Assembly: GCA_945483375.1 (NCBI GenBank)
Contig: CALYRQ010000012.1
Location: forward strand, 1-11,067
Direction: 5' to 3'
Source of the DNA: an uncultured Elusimicrobia bacterium
GTDB lineage: Bacteria > Elusimicrobiota > Elusimicrobia > Elusimicrobiales > Elusimicrobiaceae
Length of the DNA stretch: 11,067 nucleotides
The notes beneath the pieces were generated by a model, which saw only the letters and a program-made list of their open reading frames with translations, made no database searches and was not told the origin of the DNA. Position numbers and translations under genes: made by a program. Each line of letters opens with the position of its first letter. Within the stretch, counting starts at the first letter, position 1. Shown one piece after another: positions 1 to 6,193 of the stretch.

Positions 1-8
1 GGATATAT

Positions 9-64
9 CCCCCCTTATACAAGAAGTCATAATCCCAATTTATCAAAAAAAAAAAACGGGTCAA
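9..64 (-). promoter_or_regulatory. Possible promoter and ribosome binding site for a leftward gene beyond the window
   Basis: Read on the minus strand, TTGACC (64-59) resembles a -35 box. It is followed by a spacer dominated by twelve consecutive T residues (plus-strand A at 45-56) and a weak -10 candidate TAAATT (42-37) after 16 bp. Further on, AAGGGGGG (16-9) looks like a Shine-Dalgarno, with eight bases left before the window edge, so a start codon could lie just outside. The -35 match is good and the -10 match is poor (4 of 6). No coding sequence is visible in 1-100 on either strand. Confidence 0.3.
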
Positions 65-103
65 GCCCTCAACAATCCCCGCTAATAAAGTGTCCGCGCA
101 CAT

Positions 104-128
104 AAAAAGGGCCGCCCGAAAGCGGCCC
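104..128 (-). terminator. Intrinsic terminator of the DedA gene
   Basis: On the minus strand a GC-only stem (GGGCCGC paired with GCGGCCC; 128-122 and 115-109) with a six-base loop is followed at once by five T residues (108-104). It lies 23 bp past the stop codon of the DedA gene and has the standard form of a rho-independent terminator. Confidence 0.85.
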
Positions 129-151
129 AAACATTATAAAATCTAAACGCG

Positions 152-799
152 TTATTTTTTCTTACGGTGCGCGGCCCAAAATTCGTACACGGCGGGCAGA
201 CAGGAAAGCACAATAATCGCCAGCACCACGTAATGGAAATGGTTTTGCACCACGGGCAAATCCGCAAAAAAGAACCCGCCCAGCGTAAACAGCACCGTCC
301 ACAACAGCGCTCCAATCACATTAAAGGAAGCAAAGTGGAAATACGTCATCTTGCCAATCCCCGCCACAAACGGCGCAAATGTGCGGATGACAGGAATAAA
401 ACGCGCCAAAATGATGGTTTTTCCGCCGTATTTTTCGTAAAACGCGTGGGCTTTTTCGAGATGTTTTTTATTGAGAAGCCAACTTGTTTCGCGCGTAAAA
501 ACCTTCGGCCCCAGCCATTTGCCGATTTCATAATTGCAAAAATCGCCCAATACGGCGGCGGCAAAAATCACCGGCATCAAAACAAACAGATTAATCGCAC
601 TCCCCTCGGAAGCGGCCAGCGCGCCGCACGCAAATAAGAGAGAATCCCCCGGCAGAAACGGCGTAACCACCAGCCCCGTTTCGCAAAACACCACGGCAAA
701 CACCACCACGTAAAGCCATATGCCCATCCAGGCGGCCCAGGCGTTTAAATGTACGTCCAAGTGCAGTACAATATCTATAAATTGGGATAAAAGTTCCAT
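152..799 (-). CDS. DedA-family inner-membrane protein (SNARE-associated/VTT domain)
   Basis: This 215-residue polytopic membrane protein belongs to the DedA family, whose members are implicated in membrane homeostasis and, for some, undecaprenyl-phosphate or phospholipid translocation. The family signature is clear: a hydrophobic segment ending in CETGLVVTPFLPGDSLLF (about residues 39-56), then a charged loop and LARFIPVIRTFAPFVAG (131-147). E40, D52, R133 and R139 match the acidic and arginine residues found essential in E. coli YqjA/YghB. Further membrane spans lie around residues 66-87, 160-180 and 188-207, and the tail ends in HRKKK, expected on the cytoplasmic side. Length is normal for the family. 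The ATG at 799 gives the usual family N-terminus, but there is no Shine-Dalgarno; a TAAAAT hexamer lies six bases upstream. The gene is monocistronic, divergent from the barrel-protein gene, and has its own terminator. The exact substrate cannot be told from sequence. Confidence 0.93.
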   Translation of the reverse strand: MELLSQFIDIVLHLDVHLNAWAAWMGIWLYVVVFAVVFCETGLVVTPFLPGDSLLFACGALAASEGSAINLFVLMPVIFAAAVLGDFCNYEIGKWLGPKVFTRETSWLLNKKHLEKAHAFYEKYGGKTIILARFIPVIRTFAPFVAGIGKMTYFHFASFNVIGALLWTVLFTLGGFFFADLPVVQNHFHYVVLAIIVLSCLPAVYEFWAAHRKKK

Positions 800-805
800 A
801 TATTA

Positions 806-811
806 ATTTTA
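806..811 (-). promoter_or_regulatory. Candidate -10 box of the DedA gene, implying a leaderless mRNA
   Basis: TAAAAT on the minus strand is followed by six bases and then the ATG at 799. Transcription from this -10 would begin at or within a base or two of the A of ATG. No purine-rich Shine-Dalgarno precedes the start. No convincing -35 is seen (TTTTCC at 834-829 is the best), so the call rests on the -10 and the absent ribosome binding site. Confidence 0.4.
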
Positions 812-837
812 GCAATTTACAATGCCCCGGAAAATGC

Positions 838-867
838 GTGACTTTTCACACCGTTTTATGCTACAAT
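838..867 (+). promoter_or_regulatory. Sigma-70-type promoter of the outer-membrane protein gene
   Basis: A -35 candidate GTGACT (838-843, 4 of 6 matches) and a -10 TACAAT (862-867, 5 of 6) are separated by 18 bp. The expected transcription start is near 874, giving a leader of about 33 bases with a good Shine-Dalgarno AGGAG (895-899), seven bases before the GTG start codon. Confidence 0.55.
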
Positions 868-886
868 TTACCTACCGGTAAGTAAA
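867..886 (+). promoter_or_regulatory. 20-bp palindrome, probable repressor operator over the transcription start
   Basis: TTTACCTACCGGTAAGTAAA is an inverted repeat in which nine of ten base pairs match around a central CCGG (mismatch 872/881). It starts at the last base of the -10 box and is centred at 876-877, two to three bases from the predicted start point. A dimeric repressor bound here would block initiation. The size and ACCGGT core are reminiscent of operators of some TetR-family regulators; this is a resemblance only. No regulator gene is in the window. Confidence 0.5.
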
Positions 887-906
887 CAGTTTTTAGGAGA
901 ACTCAC

Positions 907-1566
907 GTGACTATCAAACAAACGCTTGTACTTCTTGTTCTATGTATTTTGACGGGAACAGGAGCATATGCCCGCAATTTTGAAAAGGGCGATGTTGTTA
1001 TCAGTGCGGCGGGAATCGTATCCCCGCTGGGCCTTACGTCGGACTGGGGAGAATTTTATATTCAGGACCAAACCCAAGACATCCAGCACGACGCCAAACT
1101 CGGCAAACCCGGCTTCGGCGGGGAATTGCAGGCCGTCTACTTTTTTCATCCGCGTTTTGCGGCGGGAATCAGCGCGTCCGACCAGCACTTCGCCAAAGAC
1201 AGAGCCAGCGGCTGGGAGGTAAACGTCGGCACGCACCAAAAGAATTTAATGCTAGGCGGACAAATTTTTATCAACCCGGAAAGCGAATACAAGGTCTACC
1301 TGCCGTTTTCCGCCGGATGGAACCGCAGCCGCGTCAGCGTGGATTTCGGAGGAACCCAACATTTTAAATATACGGGGTTTGCCTACCGGGCGGGTATCGG
1401 CGTGATGCACGTGTACGGCCGGCACTGGGCGCTGGGGCTGGAAGCGCGCTACAACGGGAACCAGTTTCACGATTCGCACTATATCGCTTCCAACGGCAAC
1501 CGCATTCACCTGCGCCATAAAATGAATTTCGTTTCGGGCGTGCTGCGCCTAAACTATATTTTATAA
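907..1566 (+). CDS. Predicted outer-membrane beta-barrel protein
   Basis: A 219-residue protein with a signal peptide: a basic start, hydrophobic residues 7-20 and a probable signal peptidase I site after AYA (residue 22). The mature part is rich in alternating hydrophobic/polar strands with Gly and aromatic residues, for example GGELQAVYFF, KNLMLGGQIFI, KVYLPFSAGW, GFAYRAGIGVMHVYG, WALGLEARYNG and FVSGVLRLNYIL. This is the pattern of a small eight-stranded barrel of the OmpW/OmpA-like porin-fold group. The final strand ends in NYIL and not in the classical C-terminal Phe. The start is GTG, chosen because AGGAG lies seven bases upstream and it gives a complete signal peptide. It has its own promoter and operator-like site and ends at a bidirectional terminator, so it is probably monocistronic and regulated. 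No specific function (pore, adhesin, structural) can be assigned. Confidence 0.8.
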   Translation: MTIKQTLVLLVLCILTGTGAYARNFEKGDVVISAAGIVSPLGLTSDWGEFYIQDQTQDIQHDAKLGKPGFGGELQAVYFFHPRFAAGISASDQHFAKDRASGWEVNVGTHQKNLMLGGQIFINPESEYKVYLPFSAGWNRSRVSVDFGGTQHFKYTGFAYRAGIGVMHVYGRHWALGLEARYNGNQFHDSHYIASNGNRIHLRHKMNFVSGVLRLNYIL

Positions 1567-1587
1567 CCGAGTTTTTTCGGGGGGGAT

Positions 1588-1617
1588 AAAAAAGCCCGGC
1601 TGCGAGGCCGGGCTTTT
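1588..1617. terminator. Bidirectional intrinsic terminator between the barrel-protein gene and holA
   Basis: A 10-bp perfect stem (1591-1600 with 1607-1616, GCCCGGC core) with a six-base loop is flanked by A residues on the left (1588-1593) and T residues on the right (1614-1617). It can therefore end both the plus-strand barrel-protein transcript and the minus-strand leuS-lptE-holA transcript. It lies between the two convergent stop codons. Confidence 0.9.
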
Positions 1618-1633
1618 CTGACTGAAAATTCGT

Positions 1634-2647
1634 TTATTTTCCCGCAAAAAGCGTCAGCAAAATGCCTTTTAGCAGAATCTTCGGGTCCGAGCCGGAAGAA
1701 GATTTAAACGACGCGTCCGCGTCAATAATGCGGTTTAACGCGTTTACAAAATTTTTCTGCGGCGGAAACGAACGCGCGGAACTGACCAGGCGGTTTTCCC
1801 AATACATAAGTCCCGCCGCGCGCAAAATATCGGCCGGGGCCATCCCCGCGTCGGCCATGCGTTTAATGCGGGCCATTTTTAAAATGGGAAACGTCATCTT
1901 GCTCAGTACGCCGACGGGCTCTTCGCCGTCGTCCAGCAGTTTATCCACCAGTTTCACGGCGCGCGCTTTGGAACACGCCGTAATGGCGTTGGAAAGCTCA
2001 AACGGGTTTTCCTCTTTGCTAAAACCGATACAGGCCAACACGTCTTCTTTGGTGATGGTTTTGTCTTCCCGGTCCATCGCGTAGAGATAGAGTTTTTCCA
2101 TTTCGTTTTCAAGCGCGCTGAGTTCTCCCCCCACACTTTCGCACAAAAGATCTACCGAGTCAAATTCCGCTTTGAGCCCCTTTTCGCGCATTTTTTCGCG
2201 CACCCACATGTTCAGCTCTTCTTTTTTAAGTTCCGCAAAATCCGCCGTCACTCCCGCCGCCGCGCACGCTTCGGACAAGGCTTTTTCCGTCTTCATTTTT
2301 TTGGAATCGTTATGCGTTAAAACAAGCGTGGTGGACGGAAGCGGATTTTCCAAATACCGCAAAAGGGCTTCTTTGGGGTCTTTGCGGATTTTTTCAATCC
2401 CCGTCAGCACGACCATGCGCGCGTTTGAAAACACGGGCGCCGTGTTGGCCAGGGCAAGCGCTTCGCCCCAGTCGGCCTTGTCGGCTTCGCTGGCGTAGTA
2501 GTTAAAATCGTCCGGGCCCACGATTTCGCGGAGTTTCTGGATAATTAAATTTTTGCGGTAAACGTCATCCCCCGTCAGCAAATAGACGGGGACAACCGTA
2601 TTTTGCGTCAACTGCGCATGCAATTTTTCCGCGGTGAGTTTAGGCAT
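1634..2647 (-). CDS. holA: DNA polymerase III subunit delta (clamp loader)
   Basis: This 337-residue protein fits HolA, the delta subunit that opens the beta sliding clamp in the replicative clamp loader. Visible family features are the N-terminal VYLLTGDDVYRKNLIIQKL (residues 19-37), an AAA+-like fold without a working Walker A, a segment VVLTGIEKI, the conserved THNDSKKMK region, and a helical C-terminal collar domain with CIGFSKEENPFELSNAI. Length is normal (E. coli 343). The ATG follows the lptE stop by one base with no Shine-Dalgarno, so translation is probably coupled to lptE. Position after leuS and lptE matches the E. coli order and supports the call. It is the last gene of the block and ends at the shared terminator. 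Confidence 0.92.
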   Translation of the reverse strand: MPKLTAEKLHAQLTQNTVVPVYLLTGDDVYRKNLIIQKLREIVGPDDFNYYASEADKADWGEALALANTAPVFSNARMVVLTGIEKIRKDPKEALLRYLENPLPSTTLVLTHNDSKKMKTEKALSEACAAAGVTADFAELKKEELNMWVREKMREKGLKAEFDSVDLLCESVGGELSALENEMEKLYLYAMDREDKTITKEDVLACIGFSKEENPFELSNAITACSKARAVKLVDKLLDDGEEPVGVLSKMTFPILKMARIKRMADAGMAPADILRAAGLMYWENRLVSSARSFPPQKNFVNALNRIIDADASFKSSSGSDPKILLKGILLTLFAGK

Positions 2648-2648
2648 T

Positions 2649-3230
2649 TTATTGGGTGATGGTGGTATATTCGGGATTGTTCATTACTTTCTTTTTGTTT
2701 TCGCTCATCACGGAGCCGAAACCGTCCACCGTACGTTTGACGATGTCTTTGGAAAGTTTTTCAAACACCACGTCGCGCGCCTGCACTTCGGTCATACCGC
2801 CGGGCAGCGTGGACGCGGCGTAAATCTGCGTACCCAAGAAAGCCGGTTCGCGCCATACGGGCGCGTTGGTGGTTTTGTCCATCAGCACCACGTCCAGCCA
2901 AATATCCATGCGGTAAACGGTGGGAATTAACTGGCTGTCGTACTGAATCGGTACGTTTAAATAGCGGGAAATTGTCGTCACCACCACGCCTTCCGCGCCG
3001 TTGTTTTCGGCCACGATTTGATACGTACCGTTGCGCAAAAATTCATCGTAAAGTTCGTTGTAGAATTTATCCTCGAGCGCAAACACTTCGGTTTTGTTCA
3101 AAATAGGACGCACGGCCACTTTTTTAATATGCTGGGGCATGATTTGCGCCTGAGGCGTATAAATGGCCCCTTCGCTGGCGCATGCGGCCAACGCGGCGGC
3201 GGAACAAACGGCTAGCAGAAATTTTTTCAT
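2649..3230 (-). CDS. lptE: LptE-family outer-membrane lipoprotein (LPS assembly)
   Basis: A 193-residue lipoprotein. MKKFLLAVCSAAALAAC is a lipoprotein signal peptide with lipobox LAAC and the lipidated Cys at residue 17; Ala follows, which does not act as an inner-membrane retention signal. The mature protein has the LptE/RlpB pattern: HIKKVAVRPILNKTE (residues 34-48), LEDKFYNELYDEFLRNG (52-68), then a strand-rich central part and a helical C-terminus (VFEKLSKDIVKRTVDGFG). LptE plugs LptD and helps insert lipopolysaccharide in the outer leaflet. Identity is supported mainly by its place between leuS and holA, as in E. coli, because the family is poorly conserved. A Shine-Dalgarno GGAGA (3239-3235) precedes the ATG by four bases. 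An intrinsic terminator ends ten bases before the start, so expression must come from readthrough or from a promoter inside leuS. Confidence 0.82.
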   Translation of the reverse strand: MKKFLLAVCSAAALAACASEGAIYTPQAQIMPQHIKKVAVRPILNKTEVFALEDKFYNELYDEFLRNGTYQIVAENNGAEGVVVTTISRYLNVPIQYDSQLIPTVYRMDIWLDVVLMDKTTNAPVWREPAFLGTQIYAASTLPGGMTEVQARDVVFEKLSKDIVKRTVDGFGSVMSENKKKVMNNPEYTTITQ

Positions 3231-3239
3231 ACGTTCTCC

Positions 3240-3272
3240 AAAAAACCGGGCGGCGGTTTAATGCGCCGCCCG
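3240..3272 (-). terminator. Strong intrinsic terminator between leuS and lptE
   Basis: On the minus strand a 9-bp all-GC stem (3272-3264 with 3255-3247) with an eight-base loop is followed by two G residues and six T residues (3245-3240). It starts six bases after the leuS stop. The last T of the run directly abuts the GGAGA Shine-Dalgarno of lptE. The form is that of an efficient rho-independent terminator; here it is internal to a conserved gene block. Confidence 0.85.
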
Positions 3273-3277
3273 TAAGA

Positions 3278-5791
3278 TTATTTTTTCGGCGCGGCCACCA
3301 CGCTCACCATGCGGCCGGGCACGACAATGATTTTTTTGATTTCGAAACCTTCCAAATTACGCTGTACTTTTTCGCTCGCAAGCGCAATTTTTTCGATTTC
3401 CTCTTTGGACGCTCCCGCCGGAACGGCCACGCGGTCGCGCACTTTTCCGTTTACCTGTACGCCGATTTCCACACTATCGTCCTGCATCAGGTTTTCGTCG
3501 GCTTTCGGCCAGGCGGATTTTACCAAAAACCCTTCGTTTCCGCGCAGCTGCCAGATTTCTTCGGTGAGGTGCGGAGCAAACGGGTGCAGCAGTTTGAGGA
3601 AAGTTTCAAACGTATGTTTGCTTACCTGCGGCAATTTGCTGATATCGTTAAATAATACCATGAGCGACGAAATGGCCGTGTTAAAGTGGAAATTTTCAAT
3701 GTCTTCGCCCACTTTAACGATGGTTTTATTTTTCAAAATTTCGCTTTTCTTAGGGTCGGCGCATTCAGAAAGCCGCACGTTTTCGCTCCACGCAGCCACA
3801 CGTTTCAAGAAGCGCGAAATACCTTCAATTCCTTTCATATCCCACGGCTTGCTGGCTTCAAACGGCCCCATAAACATTTCGTACATGCGGAACGCGTCCG
3901 CGCCGTACTGGGACAAAATATCATCGGGATTGATGACGTTTTTCTTGGACTTGGACATCTTTTCCACCATGGGCGAAAGTTCTTCTCCGGAGGTTTTTAA
4001 GAAGGCTTTTCCGTCTTTAAAATCAATTTCGTCATAGCCGTGGTACGCACCCATTTTGTCGCGGTACGAGAACGCCAAAATCATGCCCTGGTGGCGCAGT
4101 TTATGGAACGGTTCCTTGTGGCTGACAACGCCCAAGTCAAACAGTACCCGGTGCCAAAAGCGCGCGTACAAAAGGTGCAAAACTGCGTGTTCCGCTCCGC
4201 CGATGTAGCAATCCACGGGGCCATAGGCTTTTTCGATTTCCGGGTCTACAAGCGCGGACGCATTTTTCGGGTCCATATAGCGCAAATAGTACCAGCACGA
4301 ACCGGCCCACTGGGGCATAGTATTTGTTTCGCGTTTGGCGGGACCGCCGCAGTGCGGGCAGGTGGTATTCACCCAGTCCGTTACCGTGGCGAGCGGGGAT
4401 TCCCCCGTGCCCGAAGGTTCAAATTTATCCACTTCCGGCAGGCGCAACGGAAGCTGATCTTCCGGCAGAGGCACCACTCCGCATTTTTCACAATGCACAA
4501 TGGGAATCGGTTCCCCCCAGTAGCGCTGGCGGGCGAACACCCAATCGCGCAGTTTATAGGTAGTTTTGGCGTTTCCGCAGCCGTGTTCTTCGAGCCACTT
4601 AATCATGGCGGCTTTGGATTCTTTTACGCGAAGCCCGTTTAAAAAGCCGGAGTTGACGAGTTCGCCGTCGCCGGTAAAGGCTTCTTTTTCCACGCCCTGT
4701 TCGCTTTTGATGACTTCAATAATTTCAAGCCCGAATTTTTTGGCGAAAGCGTAGTCGCGTTCGTCATGTGCGGGGACGGCCATAATTGCACCCGTACCAT
4801 AACCCATTAACACATAATCAGACGTCCACACCGGGATTTTTTTGCCGTTAAGCGGATTCACCGCATACGCGCCGGTAAACACGCCCGTTTTGTCTTTATT
4901 TAAATCGCCGCGTTCAAGGTCGCTCTTTTTAGCGGCTTCGGCCTGGTAGGCTTTGACGGCCTCTTTCTGTTCGGGCATTACGATTTTTTCCAAAATCGGG
5001 TGTTCCGGCGACACAACCATATACGTCGCGCCGAAAAGCGTATCGGGACGGGTAGTGAAAACCGTGATGGTATCGGCGTGACCGTCTAACTTAAACGTTA
5101 CGTTCGCGCCGTTAGACTTGCCAATCCAGTTTTTCTGCATGGTTAAGGTACTTTCCGGCCAGTCGAGTTCGTCCAAACCTTCAAGTAATTTTTCCGCGTA
5201 ATCGGTGATTTTTAAAATCCACTGCCGAAGTGCCTTGCGCTCGATTTGGTGGCCGCAGCGTTCGCACTTGCCGTTAAACACTTCTTCGTTGGCAAGCCCC
5301 GTTTTGCAGGACGGACACCAGTTTATCGGCACAGTGGATTCGTAGGCCAAGCCTTTTTTGAAAAGCTGCAGGAAAATCCACTGCGTCCATTTATAGTATT
5401 CGGGATCGGTAGTGTCCACTTCGCGCGACCAGTCGTACGCGAGGCCGATGGACTTAATTTGACGTCTAAAATTATCAATATTTTTCTGCGTGGTAATGCG
5501 GGGGTGAATACCCGTCGCGATGGCGTAGTTTTCCGCCGGCAGGCCGAAAGCGTCCCACCCCATGGGGTGGAGGACGTCGTAACCGTTCATTAGTTTATAG
5601 CGTACCAAGATATCCGAAGCCGTGTATCCTTCCGGGTGCCCCACGTGAAGGCCCGCGCCGGAGGGATAAGGAAACATGTCCAGGCAGTAGAATTTTTTGC
5701 CTTTGGGCATTTTCGGGCTGGCGAAGAGATTGGCGCTCTGCCAGCGGTCTTGTTGCTTTTTATCAATTTGCGGAAAATTATCAATACTCAT
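3278..5791 (-). CDS. leuS: Leucyl-tRNA synthetase
   Basis: This 837-residue class I synthetase attaches leucine to tRNA-Leu. The ATP-binding HIGH motif appears as HVGH (49-52) within [20 protein letters not shown], and KMSKS is at 611-615. A zinc-type module (CPSC at 159-162, CERC at 176-179) and a second pair (CEKC at 434-437, CPHC at 478-481) are present. The CP1 editing domain spans roughly 225-425 with [20 protein letters not shown] and [10 protein letters not shown], whose Asp343 corresponds to the editing aspartate of the E. coli enzyme. The C-terminal part carries the anticodon-binding helical domain and the small terminal domain that contacts the tRNA elbow. Length is normal for bacterial LeuRS. 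The ATG at 5791 gives the usual N-terminus; there is no Shine-Dalgarno, and TAAAAT lies nine bases upstream. No T-box is seen in the 383-bp upstream gap. It is followed by a terminator and then lptE and holA. Confidence 0.98.
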   Translation of the reverse strand: MSIDNFPQIDKKQQDRWQSANLFASPKMPKGKKFYCLDMFPYPSGAGLHVGHPEGYTASDILVRYKLMNGYDVLHPMGWDAFGLPAENYAIATGIHPRITTQKNIDNFRRQIKSIGLAYDWSREVDTTDPEYYKWTQWIFLQLFKKGLAYESTVPINWCPSCKTGLANEEVFNGKCERCGHQIERKALRQWILKITDYAEKLLEGLDELDWPESTLTMQKNWIGKSNGANVTFKLDGHADTITVFTTRPDTLFGATYMVVSPEHPILEKIVMPEQKEAVKAYQAEAAKKSDLERGDLNKDKTGVFTGAYAVNPLNGKKIPVWTSDYVLMGYGTGAIMAVPAHDERDYAFAKKFGLEIIEVIKSEQGVEKEAFTGDGELVNSGFLNGLRVKESKAAMIKWLEEHGCGNAKTTYKLRDWVFARQRYWGEPIPIVHCEKCGVVPLPEDQLPLRLPEVDKFEPSGTGESPLATVTDWVNTTCPHCGGPAKRETNTMPQWAGSCWYYLRYMDPKNASALVDPEIEKAYGPVDCYIGGAEHAVLHLLYARFWHRVLFDLGVVSHKEPFHKLRHQGMILAFSYRDKMGAYHGYDEIDFKDGKAFLKTSGEELSPMVEKMSKSKKNVINPDDILSQYGADAFRMYEMFMGPFEASKPWDMKGIEGISRFLKRVAAWSENVRLSECADPKKSEILKNKTIVKVGEDIENFHFNTAISSLMVLFNDISKLPQVSKHTFETFLKLLHPFAPHLTEEIWQLRGNEGFLVKSAWPKADENLMQDDSVEIGVQVNGKVRDRVAVPAGASKEEIEKIALASEKVQRNLEGFEIKKIIVVPGRMVSVVAAPKK

Positions 5792-5800
5792 ATACTTTTT

Positions 5801-5806
5801 ATTTTA
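5801..5806 (-). promoter_or_regulatory. Candidate -10 box of leuS with a very short or absent leader
   Basis: TAAAAT on the minus strand is followed by nine bases (AAAAAGTAT) and the ATG of leuS. Initiation would fall two or three bases before the start codon, too close for a Shine-Dalgarno, and none is present. No good -35 is visible at the proper distance. Confidence 0.4.
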
Positions 5807-5934
5807 ACAATTTTTCGGCGCAAAAATCCCCTTTTTGCTCTTGGAGGAAAAAAAAGAAAAAACGCACTCCAACTTTCTGAAATAAAGCGGGTAACCCTTA
5901 TAAAGGTTGCGGAAAACAATAATCTGCCAGGCTG

Positions 5935-6035
5935 AAAAGTCATCCCATAAAGTTTTTATACGGAATCCCGTCGTTGTAAAACGACAGATTCCCGAACCCT
6001 GCGGGCCGCCCAACCTTCGGGACTGACGAAGGAAT
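5935..6035. repeat. Hairpin-rich intergenic segment, possible dispersed repeat
   Basis: This part of the xerD-leuS gap holds three inverted repeats. The first pairs GGAATC and GTCGTT with AACGAC and GATTCC (5962-5992, twelve pairs, loop GTAA). The second pairs CCCGAA (5991-5996) with TTCGGG (6016-6021). The third pairs CCTTCG (6014-6019) with CGAAGG (6027-6032) and competes with the second. Minus-strand translation gives an implausible short frame (RFTTTGFRIKTLWDD-like) of the kind often produced when palindromic intergenic repeats are translated. I infer a dispersed repeat; only one copy is in the window. The rest of the gap (5807-5934) holds a small AT-rich hairpin (5820-5838) and a near-palindrome (5893-5908), with no gene. 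Confidence 0.35.
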
Positions 6036-6051
6036 ATGAGCTTATATAATT

Positions 6052-6084
6052 ATTCCACCCGCTTGTTATCCGCGCGGGTGGAAT
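6052..6084 (-). repeat. Perfect 11-bp inverted repeat around the stop of the duplicated xerD end
   Basis: ATTCCACCCGC (6052-6062) pairs exactly with GCGGGTGGAAT (6074-6084), loop eleven bases. On the minus strand the first arm is the codons for the last residues (F-H-P-R) and the stop codon TAA lies in the loop. The AT-rich sequence after it lacks a proper T run, so it is a weak terminator at best. Confidence 0.6.
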
Positions 6085-6152
6085 TTCTTGTGCTTGTTTT
6101 TGAGGTCAGTCACATCTAAATGTGTGTAAATCTGGGTAGTAGTGAGATTGGC
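6066..6152 (-). pseudogene. Detached second copy of the xerD 3' end (28 codons plus stop)
   Basis: Positions 6070-6152 match 6179-6261 inside xerD with three differences in 83 bp, at an offset of 109 bp. Carrying the alignment through the stop adds two more (6069 and 6066). Read on the minus strand this copy encodes the same last 28 residues, from Ala268 through the catalytic Tyr276 to the terminal PRG, then TAA in place of TAG. All five differences are synonymous. Homology stops abruptly upstream of the Ala268 codon. No start codon or promoter serves the fragment, and because the offset is not a multiple of three it is not in frame with the intact gene. It is therefore not expressed as a protein on its own. 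It is either a broken xerD copy from a diverged allele or a recombination-site scar. Confidence 0.8.
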
Positions 6153-6160
6153 TTTGAGGC

Positions 6161-6193
6161 ATTCCCACCCGCCGCTACCCGCGCGGGTGGAAT
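6161..6193 (-). repeat. Inverted repeat overlapping the xerD stop codon
   Basis: ATTCCCACCCGC (6161-6172) pairs with GCGGGTGGAAT (6183-6193) with one extra C bulged. The stop codon TAG (6177-6175) lies in the loop, as in the neighbouring copy. The sequence after the hairpin (GCCTCAAAG on the minus strand) has no T run, so it does not look like a canonical intrinsic terminator. It could be a transcript-end hairpin or part of a recombination site. Confidence 0.55.

Noticed and set aside
3309..4642. Several long plus-strand open frames opposite leuS
   Set aside because: They lie wholly within the leuS gene in antisense, have no recognisable domain and no convincing ribosome binding site. Treated as shadows of leuS.
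5893..5908. Near-palindrome AACCCTTATAAAGGTT as an operator
   Set aside because: Only seven of eight pairs in AT-rich DNA, about 100 bp from the leuS start and not tied to a promoter. Too weak to call.
5804..6013. A 69-codon minus-strand frame upstream of leuS
   Set aside because: It spans palindromic intergenic sequence, has an unlikely composition and no ribosome binding site. More likely a translated repeat than a gene.
5960..6035. Possible tRNA (GGTTCGGGAATC on the minus strand looks like a T arm)
   Set aside because: The flanking bases do not form a five-pair T stem, and no acceptor or anticodon arm can be drawn.
6052..6084. GGGTGG in the leader region of leuS as part of a T-box riboswitch
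   Set aside because: Only six bases of the T-box core match, the motif belongs to the xerD end inverted repeat, and no terminator with a T run lies near the leuS start. A T-box is not supported.
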